From: Rhipidocladum racemiflorum
Taxonomy: Eukaryota; Streptophyta; Magnoliopsida; Poales; Poaceae
DNA: 64,000 nt
Assembly: GCA_036346355.1 (NCBI GenBank)
Contig: CM070592.1
Location: 35,759,230 to 35,823,229, forward strand
Direction: 5' to 3'
Made by a program: the position numbers and the translations under genes. Below are positions 35,011 through 46,330 of the stretch, piece after piece (the first letter of the stretch is position 1; the number at the start of each line of letters is the position of its first letter). The notes beneath the pieces are model-generated. The model was not told the DNA's origin. It made no database searches and saw only the letters and a list, made by a program, of their open reading frames with translations.

Positions 35011-36412
35011 AGAACAATGAGGTATACATTTAAATGAAGATGTCTAGACCATAGAGCGGAAGTTAACAGACGTATAGAGTTTGGAACTAATATAACCTTT
35101 TATAATGGAAGAGCTGGAAAATGTTGTAAAAGAGATGACCGTCACGATGTCACGATCACCGTCATCTCAGCCCAAGTATTTTTCAGGATTATAGCTGCAC
35201 AAGAAGCTAAAAAACAATAATCATTGAAAAATACCTAAAATTACTCATCTTTATCTAGAGTGTGCTAGCCGTACTGTTTTAGTATTGGGAGTAGCACCAC
35301 TACACCAATATGCTTTGGCCCTCATAATGCATGATTCCAGACAGGCAAACAAATAATCAAACCCGAACACCTGTGCAAAAAGTTGCAAGCTACAATGATC
35401 ACAAACGGTTTGCTTGCTTTGCTGTGACAGATGTAGGGAAGGCCAGTCTTCACAACCAAGCCCAAATTATCCGTAATCACCTGTGTGAAATGAGCAAAGA
35501 TAACTTAGTACAAAGATAACTGCACCAAGATAGAACTGAACCAAGCAAAACAAAGTATCAAGAAGAATGGATTTGTAATGGTTATAAGCATGCCAATGCA
35601 TTGGATATAACCAATTGTGCATGACCATCAAATTGTTCTGCATTCAGAAGCACAATGATGCAAGCCGGGCTGTTTTTGATCGAGTTTACTACAGGCGACA
35701 GACCAAGCAACATACAGAACAGAGATAGAACCAAAGAGGTGCAGGAATTGGAGTTGGAAGTGGTGCACGAATTGGACTTGGTTGTGTCGAAAGATTTCTT
35801 AAGTATTTACTTTCTATAATTAGTGTCATCTATAATTAGTATGTGTCATTCTATCTTTAGAGTGAGCTTTCTATTTTTGCTAAAGTCAATTGTAAACTGG
35901 AGTCTATAACAGGGGTTATATAATGGAGAGAAACAACAGTTTGGGTACTCTCACGAAGGCTGAATGGGTACCCACGAACAAAATCAGCACCATCACGGTA
36001 TGGGTCATACAAAGTATTGAAGAAAAATAGAGTAGAAGGGCTCACAAGGTTCTTGATGTGCTGCTCAAGTGCATTGATGTCCTTTCCTAATGGACCCTTA
36101 GCAACCTGAGATTTTGCAAAAAGAATATATTAGCAAAGAGCCAATGACAAACAATAGGGCGAGGACAGAATGGATGACTAAATTAATGGCATTACATTCC
36201 AAGGCTATAATTTTTTTAGTGCAAGGCATATGCTATGCATGTGCCAGTGTCAACTGTTAACTAATATAAGAGGGAAAAAAAACTCTGTAGATCTTCCTTG
36301 AATGTAGGTAATGCCCTGACAGATAACACAGCATACTATATTTTTTTAACAGTAAACAAATGATTATTAAAGAGCAAAGCTCAATCCTTACAGTTCAAAG
36401 TTTTCTTCTATT

Positions 36413-37070
36413 CCAGGGATCCTTAGTGGATCAAAATTATCAGTTAATCTGGAAATCAAAAACTCTTAACAAATGTAAGTTCTTCGCCTGGCTGCTTCTG
36501 CAAAACAGGATCCTTACGGCAGACAACCTCATCTTGAGAGGATGACCTCATTCGTCGGTTTGTTGTCTATGCGGTTCAGAAGAGGAGACGGGACAACACC
36601 TCATGATCTCTTGCTCCTTTGCTAAGCAGGTGCTTTCTCACAGGCTAAGTTCCCTGCTTCTTCCTCTACAAACACAAGACCCAACTCGATCTATAGCTTC
36701 CTGGTGGCAAAGGCTGCACGCGCTCTTCCCTATTCAGATACGCAGAGATTTGGATGGGCTACTCATCTTTTTCTTTTGGAACATTTGGAAGGAGCGGAAT
36801 GCCCGCATATTCAATGAGCTGTATGCTACAAGACTTGAGGTGGTTCAGAGAATCACCCAAGAGTTCACGGCGTTTCACCTAGCGCGAAAAGTGGGTTAGC
36901 GTTCAGAGTTTTTTCGTTTTTTCTGTTGTTAGGGCCTCTTCCAGGAGTGCTTTTGTGTTCCTTTTGACTGGGGTTTCTTTTCTTCCGTTTGGTCCTGGGG
37001 ACCGTCTGTAAGGCACCCTTTTCTCCTTTTAATGAATCGGCAGAGCTCCTGCCATTATTTTCGAAAAAAA
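36413..37070 (+). mobile_element. 5'-truncated L1 LINE with 16-bp target duplication
   Basis: It encodes the zinc-finger (zf-RVT) end of ORF2: 'TLNKCKFFAWLLLQNRILTA' near 36450, 'CCLCGSEEETGQHLM' near 36565 and 'FFFWNIWKERNARIFNE' near 36770. A 3'UTR, an 'aatgaatcggc' block and an A-tract to 37070 follow. The perfect duplication AAAGTTTTCTTCTATT is at 36397-36412 and 37071-37086. A TGA at 36543-36545 breaks the frame. Confidence 0.95.
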
Positions 37071-37086
37071 AAAGTTTTCTTCTATT

Positions 37087-37754
37087 ATCTCTACATCATA
37101 AGCCAGTACAATGATCCAATAAAAGTTACATTATTTAGCAATCAGGTGGGACCCTCACTTGAATACACATACTATTTGCTTTTCAGGGAAGAAACTGCAA
37201 TGCAACCATTGAGCATGTTCGCCAATAATTTTGCTGAGAGTTATCTCGTATGTACTAAAAAGTATTCCAGTCGATGGAACACTACTAAGATGTTAGGCCT
37301 CATGAGAATCTTTCTAATGCCTATATTTTAGCCCCTACAAGAATTTTTCCACCCTCTCGAGTCTCATGTATTGACTAATAATCAAGGCTTAATAATGGGG
37401 CGGTCCATTAGATGTGCAGATTTTAGATGGGTTGTTGCTCCAATCTATCTGTGCATTTACATTTATTGTGTAAAGGCATGATTTATAACCAAAGATAAAT
37501 ACATAAAATGATGTGTAGCAATAAAAAAGTCACTATGGTCCCAATGCAAAGTGGACATATCATCCAATCCAAATATTTTTTTAAGTATAGGCTTCAGAAT
37601 AATCCATGCAAGATGCAATCAAGGTACCTTTCTTTCCTTCTTGTTCATATAGTTAAACAAGCATTGTTTTATTCCCTAGGTAAGACTACTGATCACGATT
37701 CTCAAGCATAAACAAATAAATACGGGTCAGCACAACTAACAAAGTAAGGCCTTG
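37087..37754. other. Intron/filler sequence of the captured region
   Basis: AT-rich with no recognisable coding sequence. It separates the LINE from UAM block 1. Confidence 0.35.
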
Positions 37755-37872
37755 GAGCACACGGAGTCCTCGAAGGAGGTGCAGAATGCCTTGGAGCCGA
37801 GGATGTGGATGATATCTCTGCGGTTCTAGAGGTCGTAGTCGAAGCCCTTGGGCACCCGGATGGTCTTGCTGG

Positions 37873-38175
37873 GGATGATGTGCACGCCGAAGAGATTGAC
37901 AGGCACGCCGTGCACATGCTCACGAGAACCCGCGCCGTCTTCCGCCGTTGAGCTTGCTGCCAGATCCAGGGTCTCTAGCGCAGTGGTAGGCACTAGGCAG
38001 AGGGGCGAGCGGCACGGTTGGGGCCCTAGGGGCCGACGGGCGTGAGGGGAGAGAGCCGAGGGGCGACACATATCGAAGGTAGAGGTGGGCGTCGTGCCGT
38101 GCCGTGCCGTGCCGGTCCGGTCCGGGCCTATCGTGCTTCGGGCCGAAACCGTGCCGTGCCACGACGGCTCATCGT
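37873..38175 (-). other. GC-rich segment with GTGCC repeats
   Basis: Upstream (on the - strand) of UAM block 1. It includes a run of 'cgtgccgtgccgtgcc' units near 38092-38113 and again near 38150. It is probably debris of another small transposon. No gene. Confidence 0.35.
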
Positions 38176-38414
38176 GCCCAGTCGATAACGACATCATGGC
38201 TTGATTCACCGCCCACACCAAAGTCAAAGAAATAACTCTAGTACCAAACAACTCCCCTGTATATATATGCCTGCAGTCTGGTCCTTTTCAGGTTCTGAAA
38301 AATAGAGTGGGTGAAAGAAAATTGCTATTCGGTATTTATGTTTTAATAACCGATTTCCTCGTTTACTTATATATCTGCTAGCTTATACATAAAATCCGGC
38401 CATGGCACCGATTG
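38176..38414 (+). repeat. Copied fragment of the RPA-like gene
   Basis: A near-identical direct copy of 27183-27414. It covers the end of the second RPA exon (CPVDNDIMA.. region) and part of the following intron, with small differences (TAG for the AGG codon context, an extra 'tata', an extra 'ctag'). It stops exactly where the gypsy fragment at 38415 starts. Confidence 0.95.
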
Positions 38415-39014
38415 AAATTGCAGACATCTTGAATTGGCCACAACCAGATACCATTACCAAGCTGAGAGGGTTTTTGGGATTAACCGTAGTATGGACAGAT
38501 TTGTAGGCCATTATTTGACTTGTTAAAGAAGGACAGTTTCAAATGGGGTGTTGAGCAAACTCAAGCATTTGAGAAGTTAAAACAAATTATGACCTCTTGC
38601 CCTGTGTTGGCGTTACCTGATTTCTCCAAGCCGTTCACCTTAGAGACGGATGCTAGTGGAACAGGAATCGGGGCTGTACTCGTGCAAGCTGGCAGACCGA
38701 TCGCCTACTTCAGCAAAGTGTTGGGCATGAGAGCAGTGGCCAAATCAATCTACGACAAAGAAGCCATGGCTATATTGAAAGCTTTAAAGAAGTGGAGACA
38801 TTATTTGCTAGGCAATTCAGTGATCATCAAAACAGATCAGTAAAGTTTAAAAATCATAACATCACAAAGACTGGTGGAGGGAATTCAACATAAGTTAATG
38901 TTGAAGCTCCTAGAATTTGATTTCAAAATTGAGTATAAAAAGGGAAAAGAAAACAAAGCTGTCGATGCTTTATCAAGGTTATCAACACCAGAGAAAGACA
39001 CCATGTCATGCTCG
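38415..39014 (+). pseudogene. Ty3/gypsy RT-RNase H fragment
   Basis: Frames read 'ITKLRGFLGLT' (near 38453), 'FKWGVEQTQAFEKLKQIM' (near 38538), 'FTLETDASGTGIGAVLVQAG' (near 38626), 'KEAMAILKALKKWRHYLLG' (near 38757) and 'FDFKIEYKKGKENKAVDAL' (near 38920). This is the RT thumb and RNase H of a gypsy pol, with stops and a deletion near 38488. It is truncated on both sides. Confidence 0.9.
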
Positions 39015-39023
39015 GCTATTACT

Positions 39024-39252
39024 TGTATTAGATATATGCCTCAATTCCTAACCTACCATATCTTTTAATATTATCCAAATAGATTGTTAGTCATAATCTT
39101 CTACAACTTGGACTCTTTGCCTATATAAGCCACCCCTTGTACATGTAACTATTGAACCAAATAGTAGATTGTTTCTCGTGATTTTTTTTCCGTAAGGGTT
39201 TTTCCACGTTAAATCATCGCCTTCATTATTTTACCGTGCTCTAAACCTAACA
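39024..39252 (+). repeat. 5' LTR of the gene-carrying element
   Basis: Its first 56 bp match 41074-41129 closely. A TATAAG box near 39124 and the ending ..AAACCTAACA support an LTR. Confidence 0.65.
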
Positions 39253-39587
39253 AGTTTTACAGCGCCTGCGTTCATATATTAATCCGCTGCCCCGGGGAGG
39301 AGACTCCCGAGGCAGCACCCGCACGGCAACAATTTTCAATCTGATGTCGCGCCGGCCATTATCGCGCGACGTCGTCATCAACCGCCGTGGCTTCGTCCTT
39401 CGCGTCGCTGCCGACCTACTCGGCCTCTGCCTCATGCACCGTCACCTGCTGTCGCGTCGCCGACATTCCGGTTCCCGGACGCCCTGCCAGATCTGTGCCG
39501 ACCGGCCATCTCGGTTTCGCGCCGTCCTCCGCGCTTTTGGTTCCGCGCGTCGTCGCTCGATTTCAGCGCCCGACGCCGCTTTCGTCT

Positions 39588-39682
39588 ATGGCGCCGTCCC
39601 AGCCGAAGTCGGGGCTCGCCGTGGGCATCAACAAGGGCCACGTCGTCACCAAGCGCGAGCTGCTGCCGCGCCCGTCCAAGCC
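39588..39682 (+). pseudogene. Captured 5' coding part of ribosomal protein L36 (eL36)
   Basis: The frame starts with ATG and reads PKSGLAVGINKGHVVTKREL followed by LPRPSK, the N-terminus of plant cytosolic ribosomal protein L36 (60S subunit). After about 31 residues the match stops abruptly and unrelated GC-rich sequence continues. This is roughly one exon's worth of the gene. It lies between the LTRs of the 39024-41129 element in its sense orientation, so it was probably picked up from an RNA or by template switching. Confidence 0.85.
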
Positions 39683-40119
39683 GATCCACCTCCGGTCGCG
39701 CCCTGCGACCGCTTCGGCGCTCTTGCCTGTTTCGTCCATCACCGACGCGGCTCGTACACCTGCTTCAGCCCTCAATCCCGATCGGCGAAACACAGTTACA
39801 CAGGTGTTCTTTTTCCTTTGGTTCAAGTTTCTAGTCGACAGACTCCCAGCCGTGAAGCTTCTAGCTGCAGAGTTTCCAAGACAACAGCAACCAGGAAAAA
39901 TGCGTCATATATTTTCGAGCACTGTAGCTACAGTAAACAGGCGCTGTAGCAAGGGTGCGCCAACTGTAGCAAAAGCATTGCTTCAGAAACAGGAAGTGGG
40001 ATAAAAAAAAAGGATTGCATGCAGATTTCATGCGGCTATTATGCCTATCTTTATCGGATTTCATTGTTATTCATGCAGGATTAATTATTAGCGTTATTCA
40101 TAAGGGATTTATCATTGGC

Positions 40120-40345
40120 AGATTATTGGTAATTTCTTCGACGTTTCGTCGTCGATATATAATTGGCGGTTCTTGGCACTTTATTCGACGTTTTCATCGT
40201 CGGTTTATTTGATGTTTTATCGTCAAGTTTGGAAGAAAAAAATGTATAGTTGAGGAGACAACTAATTTGGTGTTCGCACCGTTACTTTGGTGTTTCGTCA
40301 CCGTTTAATTTGGTGTTTATTCACCGTTTGGATACGTTGACCATT
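40120..40345 (+). repeat. Short repetitive motifs in internal region
   Basis: 'ttcgacgttt.cgtcg' recurs near 40137, 40182 and, diverged, 40211. 'tttggtgtt..caccgtt' recurs near 40256, 40282 and 40310. It has no coding capacity. The rest of 39690-41060 shows no gene. Confidence 0.6.
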
Positions 40346-41129
40346 ATGGAGGTTTTGGCAACGTTAATTCTCAGTAATTCGATGACACCTGATGGTAGCT
40401 ATTTTTTACTAGTGAAGGTTTTGCTCCAATGTCAGTTTGAGCTGAAGGTTTGAAGTGCAAGAAGGAGTTTTGCTTCTGAGTGGATACTACAACGTTATCT
40501 TGTTGTCATTGCTCGATATGAGGGTCTACTGCAATTTATACTCCATTGACAGCACGATAGTTCTTTTCATCTTGACAATTTTGCATGAGCAGTTTCAACC
40601 ATATCATGGAATTTCAGTAGGCAGTTTGTCGTACGTGATGACTACACGTGCAAGTTGCTCTTTCAATGAGCATTGTTTGCTGAATTTTATGTTCCAGATG
40701 GAGCATGTCAAAAATCCATGAGATGAGTTCTTCGCTATTTATTCAGCGCCACAGGTGATGTCTTGGCTTATGTCATTTAATGATTGAGCATTTATTCAGA
40801 AGGTCAGTTGCACAGACTCAGACTTTACTGGGATTATGAATTGAAGACCCAGATTCTTCGTCTGCTTTGTTATAGCTGTATGTTGGTTTGACTGTTCCAG
40901 TCGTTCCCTCGACCTATTGATGATTTGCTCAAATTTTGCTTCGCAAGAAGTGTTTGGATTGACTGTTCCAGTTTTTCATATCGCACTGTCCTTTGGACTG
41001 TCAATGCTCAATTACCCTTTGGGATTTTCTTGGAGACAAATCTTCATTACGGATTTTGAGTCAAGGGGAGGTCTGTTAGAGATATGCCTCAATTCCTAAC
41101 CTACCATATCTTTTGGTATTATCCAAATA

Positions 41130-41362
41130 CTAGTAAGATGCCCGTACGTTGCAACGGATCCAAAAAAGAGCGATACATATCATAAAACGTGATCCTAAAC
41201 CATATAATCAATGTCATTTTTATCTTACACATCTATACAAAGATTAGAGTGCCTAAACAAAGCTCTACACACTTAGGTAGTAATGTCTACAATCTAAGAG
41301 AGAGAAATCTCATAATATGCAATCTAAGGGATATAAATGTAAAACTGAAGGCTCTTAACCAT
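41130..41362 (-). mobile_element. Helitron 3'-end-like sequence, second copy
   Basis: It starts CTAGTAAGATGCCCGTACG and matches the end at 31629 for about 80 bp, including 'gatacatatca'. Read on the - strand it ends in CTAG at an A|T insertion site inside an LTR. The copy is interrupted at 41363 by a solo LTR and should continue at 55300. Confidence 0.6.
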
Positions 41363-42226
41363 TGTCGCCCCCCCCCCCCCGGATCCGCTGTCCGGAGCAC
41401 CCTGTGTATATCTGTACTAGTCCCAGATCAGTAGCTAGTACACACAGTCAAACAGTGATGAATCAACAACCATATCATGATTACATATAACCAAGTAATA
41501 ATAACACCAAATAAAAGCAAAGACCTTATGGTCGAGGTTTACCATTACTGCCTTTACAGGCTGAACAACTTGAATAACTGCAGTGGAAGACGATAACACC
41601 AAGTGGTGACCCATTCATATGCCCACAGGCAATCGAGTGGGGTGCGCGTCCTAGTCCTTTACATGTCCTTTGATAGCTTCAATCACTTCTGAGATTGTTT
41701 AGAATGTAGCATGTGAGTACATAAAGTACTCCGCAAGTCTAGGAAAGATGAATAATGTAGGGCTATCCAAAGATGGCTTATTATAGATCTTTCGCGCAAA
41801 GCCACACTTCCAAAAACTTTACATGTAATATTTTCACAAAGCCATTTTAACAATTATTTGTATAGTTGAAATTATTAATAACTCTAGTGAAGGTTCTAGC
41901 CACCAATCACAAGTATACATGCTCTAATCGTCACATCTCAAAAGATCAGGGTTCAATCCATCCACATGGCTCTGTCTGCCATGGTTCACAAAAATAGGTT
42001 CAATCCACCTATCTGGCTCTAGCCGCCAGAAGCACACCCGAGAGTTCTAACCACTCCCGGATCCCAAAAGATTGTTTTAAAAACCAAAAGCCAAAGTCTG
42101 CCAATATGAAAGCATTCTTCGCATGCTCTTGACCGTAGGCACGGCTATTCAAATAGTTTTTCACTCTGCAGAGGTGTACAGCTTTACCCACAAGACATGA
42201 TCATCTCCTTATGCCAAGCTATTAAC

Positions 42227-45161
42227 TGTCATGGCCCTAGTTTTCTTAGTGTGGGGATTTGGGGTTAATCAAGTAATTTCCCCTTCCTGTTTCTTTTTTC
42301 CCCACACTTCTCTCTCTCTTCCCTCCCTTTTCCAACCGAACCCCACCCAGCCCCACCCCTCCCACCCGCCCTCACTCCACCCGAGCGCCCCTGCACCTCC
42401 CCGAGTGGCGCCCTCTCCCAGTCGCCGCCGCCGCTCCCCAGCCCCCGCCGGCCCTGCGCGCCACCACCTCCACCTGGCCGCCGTCCCCTGCGCTCCCCCC
42501 AGCCATTGCTCCTCCCGGCCGGCGTCGCCCCCCTCCTCTCGGCTCGGCTCCGCCTCCAGCCGGCCGCCGGCGCCACCTACTCCTGGGCGACCCCCTCTCT
42601 CTCTCGGTACAGCCCCTCCCCTTCCTCTCCCCTCCCCTCCCTCTCTCTCTCTAGTCATGGCTAGGGTTTGGGATTTGGGGATTTTGGTTGGGTTGTAGGC
42701 TAGGTGTTTGTTGAAATGCCCATGGGGAGATTGTTGCTTGGGAGTGCTCATGCAAAGGCTATGGAGTGGTTGTCGCAATGTGGATGCTAGGTGTTCGATC
42801 AAATGCCAATGAGGTGCTATTTAGTGGTTGAGTTCGATTAGTAGATGAATGTGTTTAGCGGATGTTGGTTGATGCTAAACCACCATATGGGATGCTAGAA
42901 TCCTTATCTAGATCATTTTGTACATGTTGGGATTAGTACTAATCTAGGTTGGAGTATTGTGGGTGCTCGGTTTTATGTGATTGATTATGCGGGAAAGGTC
43001 GAAAAGGGTTGAGCTAACCAATAATGGATAGTGCTGTGCGGTGGTTAAATGAATGAGAGTTGTCGCTAGTCGTTTTCCGTTTGTAAAGATTTGATGTTAA
43101 AATAGTGTTGGTCATTTAAGAATTTATTGTTTGCCTGTTAGTGGACTTTCGCCTTGTTTTTCCTTTTTGGTTGTCGAATGCTCGCGTATTGATTTCAGTT
43201 CTCATTACATGTCATCGGCATAGCATGCATCTCATTTCATACATATGTGTCGTGTAGAGAACGATCACGCGGAGGGTCAAGTGGCCGCGATCGAGGGTGA
43301 TCACGGTGAGCAGGTTGTCACTGAGACTCCGGCAGAAGCATCAGGCAAGCACCTAAGCATCTTGAACCCTTATATGATTCTATTTTTGAGAATAAATTGC
43401 TAAATTGTGAGTTACGTTTTGCATTAGGAGTTAATTGTGGGATAGGACTAGATCCCATTTGCTGCACATACACCCATTGAAAATTGTTAAACACTTCCTT
43501 GAAGCTAATACGGGTAATATAACTGAGTCCGTGCTTAGTCTTACTTAGAGGTCGGGGTTCGGGCCAAGTGACGGAGGGTTCTGTCACTTGCGGTTGTTAT
43601 TATTACACACACGCTACATTATGTTGGTTTGGAATTGGGAAAGGTTTTGGAAAGGAATAAATTGTGGACCGGGCGGGGAGTTGGTTCATTTGGGTATGGA
43701 GACTCAAATGTGTAGCCCCGTCTGTGTCAATTAAGGACCGATCCGTAAGTGGAATAGGATTGAGCACACCCCGGTTGGTCGCATGCCCGATTCTGGTACG
43801 GTAAGCCACTCTTTCTCTCATACGGAATCGATGGACCGTAACTTCCTGTGGTTGGACGTGGTTGAGGGCGAGGCTTAGGCCGACTCTCGAGCGCCAAGCC
43901 GGGCTTGGGGCTACTCGAGGGGGTGCTAGGTTTTCGGGCCACAGGAGGACGCTTCAAATGATTGGGTATGATTGGGAGGGGTTGACACTAGGCCCTTGTG
44001 GTAAGTGTCGTGCGATCAATGCTTCCTCGCAGGTTAATTAAGCGATTCGAATTGCCGCTCTCGGATATGAGCAAGCTTAATCCGAACTTCTTCTGCGTAG
44101 TAAATAACTTGAACTTGTGGTTCGCCGTTGGGCTTGAGCTTTAAAATGGTTATGTATTGCTCTACATTAATTGTTGTTAATTTCAATCTCACCCTAGAAG
44201 TAAGTGCGGTCTATAACGCTTTAAACTTGTAATTGGTCTGATTGTCGCATTTATACTACAAATGTTAATGCTTTTCCGCACTTTTACCTTAAGCTTTCTC
44301 CTTGCTACAACTAAATGCATAATCCTTTGGAGTCGGTCATATATGGACCCCGGGTAAGACTTGCAGTACCTTTTGTACTCATGCTTCGCTTTGTGGTTTT
44401 CAGTGAGGACCAGGATGGTGGGTGTGAGTTCTGCCCATATCGCCTTCTCGGTGGCCCAAGGCGGGGCACCGAGTAGAGGCTTAGCGATATCGCACACGCC
44501 CGGAAGTGTTCAGTGGCAGGACACTTCCGGAGTAGTCGTATTTTGCTTGTGTTGCGATTTGGTTCACTTTTGTTGTGTAGTTAGTCTTCTACTTTATGTT
44601 TAGTCGTTGTTCAAGTCTATGTCGTCGTCCTGTGGGTGGTTGTCTCGACTTGTGATTGTATGGCTGTTGTGGTTGTTGCTTTACTTTTGAATATATATAT
44701 ACTGCAACTGTGTTTTCTTGTCTGCTGAGTGGATGTCCATAGGTTCTAGGTGGGTTATGCCGAAATTTTCCGTTTTTCGGAGTCTTGGTCTTTTTCCCCG
44801 TTCTTGCCTAGTTTAGAGTTTTGGAGTTGTTTCAATCTTGGTTCGGTGGATGTCGGGTTCGTCTTGTGCCGTGTGTTTCCACTTGCGTGTGGTTTGGAAG
44901 GTTTCGGGTTCGTTGCCCCTTTATGCAAATTGAATTGATATCGTGTTGGTTTCGGTATGCGGGGATCCTGGGCGAGTTCGGGTCGCATACCGGGGGAATA
45001 CCGGGGTTGTTGTCGAGTCGTTTGGATGTTCGTAGGGTTGTCTCTGTTGGGCTTGGGTATTAGCATCAGGATCACCTCCGGTGATTGGTTGCTAGGATCC
45101 AAATCCGATGGGAACAACTGTTCACCCAACAACTCGAGGACGATCTGGGCGGCTCCTGACA
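42227..45161 (+). repeat. 5' LTR of the large gypsy element
   Basis: Begins TGTCATGGCCC and ends GGCGGCTCCTGACA. A C-rich promoter-like block lies at 42290-42650. From 42861 on it is repeated at 49478-51588. The ORFs inside (for example 42231-42802 on both strands, 44755-45187) are LTR reads. Confidence 0.95.
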
Positions 45162-45164
45162 AGT

Positions 45165-45176
45165 TGGTATCAGAGC
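45165..45176 (+). other. Primer-binding site, tRNA-Met
   Basis: TGGTATCAGAGC, three bases after the LTR end, is complementary to the 3' end of initiator tRNA-Met. Confidence 0.9.
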
Positions 45177-45559
45177 AAGGTGCATAAAGACGAACTTAAA
45201 CTTGACGACCACTTAGGTGATTGTTTAGGACTTGCATGATGCATCAGGTAGAACTTAGGACTGCTTACCCGCCCTAGGTATATATTTAGGGGAGTTACGT
45301 TAAAGGGTGAGCGTGGGAGAAACGATTACGTTGGAATCGTGCATCCATTTTATGCATATGAGGTTCATATCATGTCATGCATGCATATGTTACTATGTCA
45401 TTTTGCATCATACTTTATGCTTTTGTGTAAGATGGGCTTGTAGGGCTCCAGCGCGGGATGCTGCAGTCCTGACTAGATCAAGTTAGGGTTTTTGATAGTC
45501 TTGAAGTCTACTTTCCCTTGTGGAGTCTAACCTGTGTCGTCTGTCTTGTTGGTGACAGA

Positions 45560-46330
45560 ATGAGGACCCGTGGGGCTTCCACCTCTGGGGGTGAGGGTGG
45601 TGCTGAGCGACAGCAGCCAGAGGGTGCTGTTCCGCCACCTCCTCCCAACGTGTTGGACATTCTGCAGCGGACCGAGCAGCACCAGGAGGCGACAAACCGG
45701 ATCCTGGAGATGCTAGTCCAGGATCGGGTCCAGCATGGTGGCCGCGGTGATGGGCGAGGTCGGCCCACCAGCTATCTCGACTTCCTGCACACGCAGCCAC
45801 CGGTCTTCTCACGGGCCACCGATCCGTTGGAGGCCGACGACTGGCTGCGCACGATAGAGCAGAAATTTGCTCTTATCGACTGTGGGGAGCTCCAGAAGGC
45901 TCACTTCGCGGCGCAGCAGCTCCAGGGCCCTGCTGGTGCTTGGTGGGCCAATTTGCGGGTGATGCAGCCTGCCGGGCACCAGTTTACTTGGGCTGAGTTC
46001 CGTGAGGCGTTTCGGGCGTACCACATCCCGAAGGGCCTCATGGACAGGAAGAAGCAAAGAGCCGCCCTCCGACAGCTCGGCAAGTCGGTGGTTGACTACT
46101 CGCAAGAGTTCAACTACCTGGCGCAGTACGCCCCAGAAGAGGTTGACACCGACCAGAAGAAGCAGGGTCGGTTTGTGAGTGGGCTGACGGCGAAGATGCA
46201 GGATAGGCTGTCCGTCTGCGACTTCGCCGACTACAATGACCTGGTGAGCCGCGCGACATCGTTGAGCTCAAGATGCGGGCTCATCGGGAGGAGAAGAAGA
46301 GGAAGCGGGCGACGCCAGACTGGGCGGCAA
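45560..46330 (+). pseudogene. Gypsy gag (capsid)
   Basis: Starts MRTRGASTSGGEGG. The capsid core shows 'DPLEADDWLRTIEQKF' at about residues 94-110, 'GPAGAWWANLRVM' (about 131-143), 'FREAFRAYHIPKGLMDRKK' and 'EFNYLAQYAPEEV'. A frameshift near 46258 moves the basic tail 'MRAHREEKKRKRA' into another frame. The zinc-knuckle region is degraded. It would form the particle in which reverse transcription occurs. Confidence 0.9.

Larger units (their letters stand above)
35399..37872 (-). pseudogene. Captured UDP-arabinopyranose mutase / RGP gene fragment
   Basis: Three blocks on the - strand match the reversibly glycosylated polypeptide family. These Golgi/cytosol enzymes convert UDP-arabinopyranose to UDP-arabinofuranose for cell-wall synthesis. 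Block 1 (37872-37755): SKTIRVPKGFDYDL, then a stop at 37828-37826 where the family has Tyr, then NRRDIIHILGSKAFCTSFED. Block 2 (36105-35949), after a TTTGCAAAATCTCAG acceptor: GKDINALEQHIKN and FFFNTLYDPYRDGADFVRGY. Block 3 (35480-35399), after an ACACAG acceptor: VVKTGLPYICHSKAS. The segment with the DDD metal-binding motif, between blocks 1 and 2, is missing, as are the C-terminal exons. A LINE (36413-37070) lies in the intron between blocks 1 and 2. It is a non-functional capture. Confidence 0.85.
31628..38175 (-). mobile_element. Putative gene-capturing Helitron, - orientation
   Basis: The left edge shows 'ACTAGTAAGATGCCCGTGCG' followed by TTGCAACGG. On the - strand this is a short hairpin followed by ..CTTACTAGT, the CTAG(T) 3' end of a common grass Helitron family. 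The same end occurs at 41130. Everything recognisable as host-derived inside (CXC exon, three UAM exons) is on the - strand, as expected for exon capture in a Helitron's own orientation. LINE fragments are embedded. The right edge, where the copied RPA fragment starts (38176), is a guess; the 5' TC end was not identified. Confidence 0.5.
39024..41129 (+). mobile_element. Short-LTR retroelement carrying a captured host gene start
   Basis: The 5' LTR (39024-39252, 229 bp) starts TGTATTAGATATATGCC and ends CCTAACA. The 3' LTR starts TGTTAGAGATATGCC at 41074, right after a purine tract (tcaaggggaggtc, 41061-41073). It is cut off at 41129 by the Helitron end. The internal 1.8 kb holds no retroelement protein. 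It holds a GC-rich leader, the start of ribosomal protein L36, and repetitive non-coding sequence. No standard tRNA-Met primer site follows the 5' LTR. It is non-autonomous, with the left flank in gypsy debris. Confidence 0.65.

Noticed and set aside
39344..40004. Two overlapping ~200-codon + strand ORFs
   Set aside because: Only the piece at 39588-39682 has homology (RPL36 start). The remainder is GC-rich fusion sequence without motifs.
42231..42802. Overlapping long ORFs on both strands, Pro/Arg-rich and Gly-rich
   Set aside because: They lie in the C-rich block of a defined LTR (42227-45161) and have no motif beyond base composition.
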